Positions 18,142 to 25,643 of a stretch of 52,131 nt of DNA are shown here, one piece after another; position 1 is the stretch's first letter, and each line of letters starts with the position of its first letter. The stretch spans positions 1 through 52,131 of the forward strand of contig NZ_LSJS01000176.1 in the NCBI RefSeq assembly GCF_001557325.1, given 5' to 3'. The notes under the pieces were generated by a model. It did no database searches and was not told the DNA's origin. It saw only the letters and a program-made list of their open reading frames with translations. Source of the DNA: Erythrobacter donghaensis (GTDB taxonomy: Bacteria > Pseudomonadota > Alphaproteobacteria > Sphingomonadales > Sphingomonadaceae). Position numbers and translations under genes: made by a program.

Positions 18142-19467
18142 ATGGCGAAATTCATCTTCAAGATGCCCGACGTGGGCGAAGGCGTGGCCGAGGCGGAAGT
18201 CGTCGAATGGCACGTCAAGGTCGGCGACCGGGTCGAGGAAGACCAGCACATCGTCGACGTGATGACCGACAAGGCGACGATCGACATCGAAAGCCCCGTC
18301 TCGGGCGTGGTGACGACGCTCGCGGGCGAGGTGGGTGACACCATCGCTATCGGCGGGATGCTGCTGGTGATCGAGACCGAAGGCGAGGTTTCCGAAGACG
18401 ACGCCGAGGCGGCGGCGGAGCAGATCGAGGACGACATGTCCGATGCGCCGACCTCGGAGGAGGTGGCCGAGCGGATCGAGGCCGAGAACCCCGACGCCTC
18501 GGACGCCGACGACGCCATAGCCGCCGCGCCTGCGCCCGCTCCGGCATCCGCTCCGGCGCCTGCGCCTGCGCCCACATCCGAACACAGGCCCGAAGCCAAG
18601 GTCCTCGCCAGCCCCGCCGTGCGCCAGCGCGCGCGCGATTTGGGGATCGATCTAGCCGAAGTGAAGCCAGCCGCCGATGGGCGCGTGCGTCACGCCGATC
18701 TCGATGCTTTCCTCGCCTACAACGCCGGCAGCGGCTTTGGCGCGGCGGGCGGGACACGCGCGGACGAGACGATCAAGGTAATCGGCCTCAGGAAGCGCAT
18801 CGCCCAGAACATGGCCGCGGCCAAGCGCCATATCCCGCACTTCACCTATGTCGAGGAGTGCGACGTCACCGATCTGGAAGAGCTGCGCGCCCAGCTCAAC
18901 GCCGCGCGGGGCGATCGGCCCAAGCTCACCATGCTGCCGCTGCTGATCACCGCGATCTGCAAGTGCGTCCCGCAATACCCTATGATCAACGCGCGCTTTG
19001 ACGACGAGGCGGGCGTGGTGACGCGCTACGGCGCGGTGCATCTCGGCATGGCGGCGCAGACCGATGCGGGGCTGATGGTGCCGGTGATCCGCGACGCGCA
19101 GGCGAAGAACCTGTGGCAGCTCGCCCGCGAGATCGGCCGCCTCGCCGAAGCCGCTCGGACAGGCAAGGCGACGTCCGAAGAACTCAGCGGCTCGACGCTG
19201 ACCGTCACCTCGCTCGGCCCGCTCGGCGGCGTTGCCACCACCCCGGTCATCAACCGCCCCGAAGTCGCGATCATCGGCCCCAACCGCATTGTCGAGCGCC
19301 CGATGTTCGTGCCCGATGGAATGGGCGGCGAGCGCATCGCCAAGCGCAAGCTGATGAACATCTCGATTTCCTGCGACCACCGCGTGGTCGACGGGCATGA
19401 CGCGGCGAGCTTCATCCAGGGCGTGAAGAAGCTGATCGAGACCCCGGCGCTTCTGCTGATCGACTGA
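18142..19467 (+). CDS. bkdB: Branched-chain 2-oxoacid dehydrogenase E2 (dihydrolipoamide acyltransferase)
   Basis: 441 residues in the classic E2 order. One N-terminal lipoyl domain carries the lipoylated Lys44 in MTDKAT. An acidic and then Ala/Pro-rich linker covers about 85-150. A peripheral-subunit-binding domain follows near 153-192 (SPAVRQRARDLGIDL). The catalytic acyltransferase domain has its HRVVDG motif near residue 413. It moves the acyl group from E1 to CoA. The E3 gene (lpd) is not adjacent and must be elsewhere. It is the last gene of the bkd operon. Confidence 0.96.
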   Translation: MAKFIFKMPDVGEGVAEAEVVEWHVKVGDRVEEDQHIVDVMTDKATIDIESPVSGVVTTLAGEVGDTIAIGGMLLVIETEGEVSEDDAEAAAEQIEDDMSDAPTSEEVAERIEAENPDASDADDAIAAAPAPAPASAPAPAPAPTSEHRPEAKVLASPAVRQRARDLGIDLAEVKPAADGRVRHADLDAFLAYNAGSGFGAAGGTRADETIKVIGLRKRIAQNMAAAKRHIPHFTYVEECDVTDLEELRAQLNAARGDRPKLTMLPLLITAICKCVPQYPMINARFDDEAGVVTRYGAVHLGMAAQTDAGLMVPVIRDAQAKNLWQLAREIGRLAEAARTGKATSEELSGSTLTVTSLGPLGGVATTPVINRPEVAIIGPNRIVERPMFVPDGMGGERIAKRKLMNISISCDHRVVDGHDAASFIQGVKKLIETPALLLID

Positions 19468-19500
19468 TTGGGCTATTGTCGGGGGCGGGAGGCCTCCGAC

Positions 19501-20067
19501 ATGACCCGTGATCCGCGTATCGACGACTACATCGCCAAGGCGGCGCCGTTTGCGCAGCCGATCCTCGCGCATGTCCGCGCGCTGGTGCACCGTGCGCTGC
19601 CGGAGGCCGAGGAGACCATCAAGTGGGGCATGCCGCACTTCATGGTGGGCGGGAAGAACGTCGTCGGCCTTGCGGCGTTCAAGGCGCATGCCTCGGTCGT
19701 GATCCACCACGAGGAACGGACGGGCGAGGGCATGGGCGCGCTCGGCAAGCTCGCCAGTCTTGCCGACCTGCCGCCCGACGAGGAGTTGATCGCGCGCTTC
19801 CTGGCCCGCCCCGATGCGGCTGCCGCGCCCAAGCCGAAGCGCGCTCCGAAGCCCGAACTGCCCGTTCCGCCCGCCTTGGCCGCAGCGCTCGATTCAGCGC
19901 CCGCCGCGCGCGCCGCCTTCGATTCCTTCGCCCCGTCGCACCGCCGCGAATATGTCGAGTGGATCGCCGATGCGAAGCGCGAGGAGACGCGGGCCAAGCG
20001 CATCGCGCTGGCGGTGGAATGGCTCGCCGAGGGCAAGAAGCGCAACTGGAAGTACGAGAACTGCTGA
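19501..20067 (+). CDS. DUF1801 / YdeI-OmdA-type protein
   Basis: 188 residues. The N-terminal half (about 1-110) has the DUF1801 pattern (EAEETIKWGMPHFM). A short Lys/Pro/Ala linker follows. The C-terminal part (about 125-188) resembles the OmdA/YdeI helical domain (RREYVEWIADAKREETRAKRI), linked in other bacteria to protection against bacteriocins or cationic peptides. The biochemical role is unknown. It starts 33 bases after the E2 stop and could be co-transcribed with bkd, although no functional link is known. Confidence 0.82.
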   Translation: MTRDPRIDDYIAKAAPFAQPILAHVRALVHRALPEAEETIKWGMPHFMVGGKNVVGLAAFKAHASVVIHHEERTGEGMGALGKLASLADLPPDEELIARFLARPDAAAAPKPKRAPKPELPVPPALAAALDSAPAARAAFDSFAPSHRREYVEWIADAKREETRAKRIALAVEWLAEGKKRNWKYENC

Positions 20068-20188
20068 GCGCCTCGCGCACCGCTGAAAATTTGCCGCAAT
20101 GGCCGTTGACAGCCCCCAGCCGCACGCCTAATGGCGCTGCTCCACGAGCGGGACGGCATCGCCGGATTGCTCGACAAGGACAAGATGC

Positions 20189-20265
20189 GCGGGTGTAGCT
20201 CAGTCGGTTAGAGCGCCGGCCTGTCACGCCGGAGGTCGCGGGTTCGAGCCCCGTCACTCGCGCCA
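20189..20265 (+). tRNA. tRNA-Asp (anticodon GTC)
   Basis: A 77-nt cloverleaf. The acceptor stem is GCGGGTG/CACTCGC with one G-T pair and discriminator G, and CCA is encoded. The anticodon arm is GCCGGCCTGTCACGCCGG, giving anticodon GTC. The T-arm has GGTTCGAGCCC. Confidence 0.97.
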
Positions 20266-20298
20266 CTTGTTCCAGGATCGGCCTCGCAAGGCCATGCG

Positions 20299-20324
20299 AA
20301 GGCGGGCGTTCAGTCCGCCTTTTT
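20299..20324 (+). terminator. Probable intrinsic terminator of tRNA-Asp
   Basis: AAGGCGG and CCGCCTT pair across a 9-base loop and are followed by TTT on the plus strand. The structure overlaps the last codons of the convergent DUF2842 gene. Confidence 0.65.
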
Positions 20325-20561
20325 CGCGTCCGGTGCAGGAGCGGGCGGGCTCCAGCTGCCGGTCTCCATCCAGATCAGGAAGCGCCGCAAGGGCAGCAGC
20401 CAGACGAGGCCGAGCACGGTGTAGACCACCGCCTGCGCCCCGCCCGACCAGCCGCCGATGATCTCCGGCGCATAGCGCGCGATCACCACGCCGTAGATCA
20501 TCAGCAGGATGAACAGGCTGACGATGCCGAAAGGGATTCGCCAGGTCGGGGTCTCGCGCAT
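20310..20561 (-). CDS. DUF2842 family small membrane protein
   Basis: 83 residues with two transmembrane segments (about 10-30 and 40-62) and a short charged tail (PDAKKAD). The pattern fits the alphaproteobacterial DUF2842 family of unknown function. It starts four bases after the fau stop, so it is very probably in the same transcript as fau. Confidence 0.85.
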   Translation of the reverse strand: MRETPTWRIPFGIVSLFILLMIYGVVIARYAPEIIGGWSGGAQAVVYTVLGLVWLLPLRRFLIWMETGSWSPPAPAPDAKKAD

Positions 20562-20564
20562 GTC

Positions 20565-21143
20565 TCAGAGGTTTCCGTAGATCCGGGTCGGGGTGACGAG
20601 GGCATCGAGCGGCTTGTCGTGGGGTTCGGTCGGGAGGGTCTCGCAGGCTTGCGCGTCCCATGCGAGGCCAACGGCCAGCCGCGGGGGATGTTCCGCGAGC
20701 CAGCGGTCGTAATGCCCGCCGCCTTGCCCCAGCCGGTCGAGCGCGGGGGTGAAGCCCACCAGCGGCACGAACACGACGTCGGGAACCAGCGCCTCGGCCT
20801 CGGCGGCGGGCTGGAGGATGCCGAAGGGGCCGACCTCGAGATCGTCCTGCGCGTAAGGATCGGTGTGGTGGCGGAAGGTCATCGGCGCAGCCCGGTCCGC
20901 AAAGTGGGGGAGGGCGAGGCTGTGCCCGGCGTCGCGGAAGAAGCGGGCATAGGCGGCGGCAGGTGCCTCGAACGGGCCGGCGTGGTAGAGGCCGATCACC
21001 GCCTCTTGCGGGATTTTCGCGAGGAGCGGCGCGGGGGGGCGATGGAACATCAGCGCGCGCAGATTGTCCGGCAGCGCATCGACATGCGCCTTGCGCAAGG
21101 CGCGCAGCTGTTTGCGCAGGGCGGCTTTGGTGGGGTGGGTCAT
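20565..21143 (-). CDS. fau: 5-formyltetrahydrofolate cyclo-ligase
   Basis: 192 residues. It converts 5-formyl-THF to 5,10-methenyl-THF with ATP. The N-terminal basic helix (KAALRKQLRALRK) and the nucleotide-binding loop GQGGGHYDRWLA (normally GxGGGYYDR) are diagnostic. The start at 21143 (MTHPTKAAL) is chosen because upstream codons read into repeat sequence. Its position downstream of zapA and 6S RNA on the same strand is the arrangement widely kept in proteobacteria. Confidence 0.95.
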   Translation of the reverse strand: MTHPTKAALRKQLRALRKAHVDALPDNLRALMFHRPPAPLLAKIPQEAVIGLYHAGPFEAPAAAYARFFRDAGHSLALPHFADRAAPMTFRHHTDPYAQDDLEVGPFGILQPAAEAEALVPDVVFVPLVGFTPALDRLGQGGGHYDRWLAEHPPRLAVGLAWDAQACETLPTEPHDKPLDALVTPTRIYGNL

Positions 21144-21196
21144 TGGAGAAAGCGGTAGACCTCTGCCGACTGTGCGGCAAGCATCACCGCCGCGCG

Positions 21197-21240
21197 CCCC
21201 TCCACCATCCTGCGGATGGCCCCCTCCCCTCAAGGGGAGG
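21197..21240 (-). repeat. Double-hairpin repeat, copy A
   Basis: On the minus strand this 44-base unit reads as two adjacent stem-loops. The first is CCTCCCCTTGAGGGGAGG. The second is CCATCCGCAGGATGG, followed by TGGAGGGG-like sequence. It is closely related to the unit at the right end of the window (52089-52131) and lies 53 bases upstream of the fau start. Confidence 0.8.
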
Positions 21241-21266
21241 ACTGTAACGGGCCGCGGGCCCTGCAA

Positions 21267-21426
21267 GGCCGAACGGCCGCCCGCAGCGACGCGGCCTTCA
21301 GGCCGTGTGAGCGAGGATTTCGCGAAACACAAAAACGGCCGCAGGCCGCAAGCGCGAACGCGCGCCCGGAAGGGTGGCCCCGCAGGGGCCGGGCCCCTGG
21401 AGGAAACCGCATCGCGGAGGCGATGC
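21267..21426. repeat. Run of six perfect small hairpins between 6S RNA and fau
   Basis: Within 160 bases there are six perfect inverted repeats with 2-4 base loops: GGCCG-AA-CGGCC (21267-21278), CGGCC-TTCA-GGCCG (21292-21305), CGGCC-GCA-GGCCG (21336-21348), GCGCG-AA-CGCGC (21352-21363), GGCCCC-GCA-GGGGCC (21376-21390) and GCATCGC-GGAG-GCGATGC (21409-21426). Short ORFs here have no family features. It could be a composite repeat element or a structured 5' region of the fau transcript. Confidence 0.65.
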
Positions 21427-21465
21427 GAAAATCAAAAACGTGACGGAACCACCATGGGTCGTTTG

Positions 21466-21615
21466 CGCTAGAAATCCTCTGACGCCTTTAACGTCAGGTG
21501 GGCGCCGTATACCCGAGACCCCCGGACGAACCGGTGAACCCGGGTAGGGACAGCTCCCATTGGATTGCTTATAGCCTCAGGGATATTCAATCGGCTCGTG
21601 CCGGGCAGTCCCGCC
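21466..21615 (-). ncRNA. ssrS: 6S RNA (approximate ends)
   Basis: It lies between zapA and fau on the same strand, the classic ssrS location. The minus-strand sequence folds as a 6S rod. The closing stem pairs GAATATCCCTGAGGC with GGCGTCAGAGGATTTC, with small bulges. A large central bubble follows (TATAAGCAATCC opposite CCTGACGTTAAA). The distal arm includes TGGGAGCTGT with ATACGGCGCCCA, TACCC with GGGTA, and a terminal CCGG/CCGG hairpin. 6S RNA mimics an open promoter and sequesters the housekeeping RNA polymerase in stationary phase. The 5' end is set from the promoter at 21622-21650 and the 3' end from the closing stem; both are approximate. Confidence 0.82.
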
Positions 21616-21621
21616 GCCCTC

Positions 21622-21650
21622 TATCTAGGCACTCGCGGCGGCCGCTTCAA
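21622..21650 (-). promoter_or_regulatory. Putative promoter of 6S RNA inside the zapA 3' end
   Basis: On the minus strand TTGAAG (-35, 21650-21645) and TAGATA (-10, 21627-21622) are separated by exactly 17 bases. The -10 element includes the zapA stop codon. The predicted start near 21615 would give an RNA of about 150 nt. Confidence 0.55.
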
Positions 21651-22161
21651 GCGCGGCGGCGCTGGCCTCGGCGGCGGCTGCGAGCGCTTCGAGCCGCGCG
21701 GCGAGTTCCGCATCGGCGGCCGATGCAGCAGGAGAGCCGCCGAACAGGTCGAACTGGGGCACCGCCGCGGTGGCAGTGGAAGGGGCCGGGGGCTCCGGCG
21801 CGACCGGGGCTGCAGCGGCGCTCGCCGCGGCCTCGCGCGCTTCGGCAAGCTCGGCTTCGAGCCGGGCGATGGTCTCGCGCGCGGCGTCGAGCTCGGCGGT
21901 GTCGGGTTCGGCGGTGTCGGGTTCGGGCGCGGGCGCCGGTTGGGCGATGTCGGCCAGCCGCTTGCGCGCCTGATCGAGCTCGTCGGCGAGGAACAGCCCG
22001 GCAAAGACGAGATTCTGCGCCTCCAGCGGCGCGCGCGCGCTGCCGAGCTGCGCGTATTTCTCGGCGATCATCTCGCCCAGCGCCTTGATGTGCGCTTCCT
22101 GCCCGTCGGCGCAGGCGACCTGGTAGGTCTTGGGGCCGATGCTGAGGGTGACCGTGCTCAT
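21625..22161 (-). CDS. zapA: Cell division protein ZapA with long Ala/Pro/Glu-rich tail
   Basis: 178 residues. The first 70 or so match ZapA (TLSIGPKTYQVAC, then a helix with LGEMIAEKYAQLG), which bundles FtsZ filaments. The usual protein is about 100-130 residues. Here a low-complexity tail rich in Ala, Pro and Glu (from about residue 75) includes a predicted coiled segment (ARETIARLEAELAEAREAA). The small helical gene upstream ends 9 bases before it, so they share an operon. 6S RNA is downstream. Confidence 0.9.
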   Translation of the reverse strand: MSTVTLSIGPKTYQVACADGQEAHIKALGEMIAEKYAQLGSARAPLEAQNLVFAGLFLADELDQARKRLADIAQPAPAPEPDTAEPDTAELDAARETIARLEAELAEAREAAASAAAAPVAPEPPAPSTATAAVPQFDLFGGSPAASAADAELAARLEALAAAAEASAAALEAAAASA

Positions 22162-22170
22162 CGGACCGGC

Positions 22171-22386
22171 CTATTCCTCGAGCGTTGCCAGCAGCGCATC
22201 GAGTTCGCGAAGGCTTTCCGCGACTTGCTCGCGCAGTTTCTCATGGACATTGACCAGCTCGACCACCCGCGCCGAACTGCCGCCGCCCCGCGCCTCGCCC
22301 TCGCCGAGCCCCGCGCGCGCGGCATCGATGCGCGCCATGGCGGTCTCGATGCGGGTCAGCGCGGATGCGATGCGGTCGGCACTCAT
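22171..22386 (-). CDS. Small helical protein upstream of zapA
   Basis: 71 residues, all predicted helix. Heptad-like patterns (RIASALTRIETAMARIDAA; VVELVNVHEKLREQVAESLRELDALL) flank a Gly-rich break. It starts at 22386 (MSADRIAS) rather than at the longer upstream codon. Small coiled-coil proteins precede zapA in many alphaproteobacteria and may act with ZapA in division; that role is inferred only from position. No precise family is recognised. Confidence 0.75.
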   Translation of the reverse strand: MSADRIASALTRIETAMARIDAARAGLGEGEARGGGSSARVVELVNVHEKLREQVAESLRELDALLATLEE

Positions 22387-22577
22387 GCTGCTACCGTTAC
22401 CAACACAAGGCAGCGTGCGCAAAGCCTTGGGGCGGGCTGTTGATAAATGGGCGGTTCGCCGCCGAAGGGATTGGCGGTGGCAAAGGTTGACCTCCCCCTT
22501 GGGCTCGGCAATGGCACACGCCGACCGGAACCGGGGTCGAATCGCGCGATTGCGAGCGACCTCCTCAGGAGAACAGC

Positions 22578-24581
22578 GTGCCGATGAGCCTCGATGCCGC
22601 CCGCCTTCAGCCGATGGCCAACGCCATCCGCGCCCTTTCGATGGACGCGGTCGAGGCGGCCAACTCGGGGCATCCCGGGATGCCGATGGGCATGGCGGAC
22701 GTGGCGACGGTGCTGTTCACGCGCCATCTGAAGTTCGATCCCGCCGCGCCGCACTGGGCCGACCGTGATCGCTTCGTGCTGAGCGCCGGGCATGGCTCGA
22801 TGCTGATCTACAGCCTGCTCCATCTCGCGGGCTATTCCGCGCCGACGATCGACGACATCCGCAATTTCCGAAAGCTCGGCAGCCCCTGTGCGGGCCATCC
22901 GGAGAACTTCCTGCTCGAGGGCGTGGAGTGCACCACCGGCCCGCTCGGGCAGGGTCTCGCGATGGCGGTGGGCATGGCGATGGCCGAGCGGCACCTCAAC
23001 GCGGTCTTTGGCGACGACCTCGTCGATCACCGCACCTGGGTGATCGCGGGCGACGGCTGCCTGATGGAGGGCATCAACCACGAAGCGATCGGGCTTGCGG
23101 GGCATCTCCAGCTCGGCCGTCTCAACGTGCTGTGGGACGACAACCGCATCACCATCGACGGGGCGACCGGGCTCTCGACCTCCGAGGACATCAAGGCCCG
23201 CTATATCGCGACCGGTTGGCACGTGGCCGAGTGCGACGGGCATGACTTCGCCGATATCGATCGCGCGCTGGGCGAGGCCAAGGCCGACCCGCGCCCGTCG
23301 CTGATCGCCTGCCGCACGCTGATCGGCAAGGGCGCCCCCAACAAGCAGGGCACCAGCGGCGTCCACGGCGCGGCGCTCGGTTCTGCGGAAGTGGCCGCCG
23401 CGCGCGAGGCGCTGGGCTGGACGCACGAGGCGTTTGTGGTGCCGACCGAGATCCTCGCCGACTGGCACAGCGCCGCAGAGCCCGGCCGCGCGGCGCATGG
23501 CGCCTGGGCGGGGCGGCTCGAGGCCTCGACGAGGAAGGAGGATTTCCTCGCACAGATGGCCGCGGTGACCGACCGCGTGCCTTCCGCGATCGAGGACCAC
23601 ATCCGCGGCCTTGCCGCCGCGCCGCAGAAGGTCGCGACCCGCAAGGCTTCGGAAATGGCGCTCGGCCCGCTGACGGCGGCGATCCCGCAGCTGGTGGGCG
23701 GCTCGGCCGACCTGACGGGTTCGAACAACACCAAGACTCCCTCGACCTTGCCGATGACGGCCGAGGATTACGCCGGGCGCTACGTCTATTACGGCATCCG
23801 CGAATTCGGCATGGCGGCGGCGATGAACGGGATGATGCTGCACGGCGGGATCGTGCCCTATGGCGGCACCTTCCTGATCTTCTCCGACTATTGCCGCAAC
23901 GCGATCCGCCTCTCGGCGCTGCAACAGGTGGGCGTGGTCTATGTGCTGACGCACGATTCCATCGGCCTCGGCGAGGACGGACCGACCCACCAGCCGGTCG
24001 AACAGGTGATGAGCCTGCGCCTGATCCCCAACCTCAATGTCTACCGCCCTGCTGACGCGATCGAGACGGCGGAATGCTGGGCGATGGCGCTCTCGACGCC
24101 TGCGACACCCTCGGTGCTGGCGCTGACCCGCCAGAACCTGCCGCAACCGCGCGGCGAAGGCGATGAGGCCTGGACGCGGAGCGCCAACCGCTGCGCGCTG
24201 GGTGCCTACCGTCTGCGCGCCGCCAGTGCCGCGCGCCAGGTCGTGCTGGTCGCGACCGGCTCGGAAGTGGCGCTGGCGGTGGAATGCGCCGAGGCGCTCG
24301 AAGCGCAGGGCATCGGCGCGGACGTCGTCTCGATGCCCTGCATGGAATTGTTCGACGCGCAGCCGGAAGCCTACAAGTCCGACCTGCTGCCCGCCGACGC
24401 GCTGATCGTCTCGATCGAGGCGGGGTCCACGCTGGGGTGGGAACGTTACACCGGCCGCTCCGGTATCAACATCGGCCTCGACACGTTCGGCGCTTCGGCT
24501 CCGGCGGAAGACCTGTTTGCCCATTTCGGCTTCACCGCTGAGGCCATTGTCCCGCAAATCGTGAACAAGATCAAAAGCTAA
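22578..24581 (+). CDS. tkt: Transketolase
   Basis: 667 residues. It transfers two-carbon ketol units in the pentose phosphate and Calvin-type pathways. Thiamine-diphosphate binding is shown by GDGCLMEGINHEA near residue 155. The transketolase signature ANSGHPGMPMGMA is near residue 28, and the catalytic region GEDGPTHQPVEQ near 465. The GTG at 22578 is preferred over the ATG at 22584 because the AGGAG ribosome-binding site ends 6 bases before the GTG. It is followed 15 bases later by gap, so tkt-gap-pgk form an operon. Confidence 0.97.
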   Translation: MPMSLDAARLQPMANAIRALSMDAVEAANSGHPGMPMGMADVATVLFTRHLKFDPAAPHWADRDRFVLSAGHGSMLIYSLLHLAGYSAPTIDDIRNFRKLGSPCAGHPENFLLEGVECTTGPLGQGLAMAVGMAMAERHLNAVFGDDLVDHRTWVIAGDGCLMEGINHEAIGLAGHLQLGRLNVLWDDNRITIDGATGLSTSEDIKARYIATGWHVAECDGHDFADIDRALGEAKADPRPSLIACRTLIGKGAPNKQGTSGVHGAALGSAEVAAAREALGWTHEAFVVPTEILADWHSAAEPGRAAHGAWAGRLEASTRKEDFLAQMAAVTDRVPSAIEDHIRGLAAAPQKVATRKASEMALGPLTAAIPQLVGGSADLTGSNNTKTPSTLPMTAEDYAGRYVYYGIREFGMAAAMNGMMLHGGIVPYGGTFLIFSDYCRNAIRLSALQQVGVVYVLTHDSIGLGEDGPTHQPVEQVMSLRLIPNLNVYRPADAIETAECWAMALSTPATPSVLALTRQNLPQPRGEGDEAWTRSANRCALGAYRLRAASAARQVVLVATGSEVALAVECAEALEAQGIGADVVSMPCMELFDAQPEAYKSDLLPADALIVSIEAGSTLGWERYTGRSGINIGLDTFGASAPAEDLFAHFGFTAEAIVPQIVNKIKS

Positions 24582-24596
24582 GCAGGAGTACCTCTC

Positions 24597-25604
24597 ATGG
24601 CTACCAAAGTCGCCATCAACGGCTTCGGCCGCATCGGCCGCCTCGTCGCCCGCGCCATCCTCGAGCGCAGCGACCATGATCTCGACCTCGTGGCGATCAA
24701 TGATCTCGCCGATGCCGAGGCCAACGCGCTGCTGTTCGCCTATGATTCGGTCCATGGCCGCTTCCACGGCGAGGTGAAGGCCGATGGCGATGCCATCATC
24801 GTCAACGGCAAGCGTATCGCGGTGACCGCCGAGAAGGACCCGGGCAAGCTCCCGCACGCGGCGATGGGCATCGACATCGTGCTCGAATGCACCGGCTTCT
24901 TCCAGTCCGACGAGGCCTCGCGCCCGCACCTGGCCGCCGGGGCCAAGCGCGTCGTGATCTCGGCGCCCGCGACGGGCGTTGCCAAGACCATCGTTTACGG
25001 CGTCAACCACGAGACCCTGACCGCCGATGACGTGATCATCTCCAACGCGAGCTGCACCACCAACTGCCTCGCGCCGGTCGCCAAGGTGCTCAACGATGTC
25101 ATCGGCATTGAGCGCGGCTTCATGACCACGATCCACTCCTATACCAACGACCAGCGCATTCTCGACCAGATCCACAAGGATCCGCGCCGGGCGCGGGCCG
25201 GGGCTTCGAACATGATCCCCACCACCACCGGCGCCGCGCGCGCGGTGGGGCTGGTGCTGCCCGAATTGAAGGGCAAGCTCGACGGTTCGAGCGTGCGCGT
25301 GCCGACGCCCAATGTCTCGATGGTCGATCTGGTGTTCACGCCCTCGCGCGACACCACCGCCGAAGAGATCAACGCCGCATTGAAGGCGGCTGCCGAAGGC
25401 CCGATGAAGGGCGTGCTCGACTATACCGACCAGCCGCTGGTCTCGAGCGATTTCAATCACTACCCGGCGTCTTCGACCATTGATTCGCTGGAAACCAGCG
25501 TGATGGAAGGCAAGCTCGCCCGCGTCGTCAGCTGGTACGACAACGAGTGGGGCTTCTCCAATCGCATGGTCGACACCGCTGGGGTGGTGGCGAAGTTCTT
25601 GTGA
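24597..25604 (+). CDS. gap: Glyceraldehyde-3-phosphate dehydrogenase, type I
   Basis: 335 residues. It oxidises glyceraldehyde-3-phosphate to 1,3-bisphosphoglycerate with NAD(P). The Rossmann motif is at the start (INGFGRIGRLVAR). The catalytic Cys is near residue 153 in NASCTTNC, and the C-terminal WYDNEWGFSNRM is typical. The ATG follows an AGGAG ribosome-binding site. It lies between tkt and pgk. Confidence 0.98.
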   Translation: MATKVAINGFGRIGRLVARAILERSDHDLDLVAINDLADAEANALLFAYDSVHGRFHGEVKADGDAIIVNGKRIAVTAEKDPGKLPHAAMGIDIVLECTGFFQSDEASRPHLAAGAKRVVISAPATGVAKTIVYGVNHETLTADDVIISNASCTTNCLAPVAKVLNDVIGIERGFMTTIHSYTNDQRILDQIHKDPRRARAGASNMIPTTTGAARAVGLVLPELKGKLDGSSVRVPTPNVSMVDLVFTPSRDTTAEEINAALKAAAEGPMKGVLDYTDQPLVSSDFNHYPASSTIDSLETSVMEGKLARVVSWYDNEWGFSNRMVDTAGVVAKFL

Positions 25605-25608
25605 GGTA

Positions 25609-25631
25609 ATCCTCCCCCGGCGGGGGAGGAT
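25609..25631. repeat. Intercistronic hairpin between gap and pgk
   Basis: ATCCTCCCCCG and its exact complement CGGGGGAGGAT flank a single G. It lacks a following T-run, so it is more likely an mRNA-processing or stabilising hairpin than a terminator. It resembles the first arm of the double-hairpin repeat found at 21197 and 52089. Confidence 0.7.
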
Positions 25632-25643
25632 CGGAGTGAGCAA

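Noticed and set aside
21064..21471. ORFs across the 6S-fau spacer
   Set aside because: They run through hairpin repeats and the fau start, are Arg/Pro/Gly-rich and lack a ribosome-binding site.
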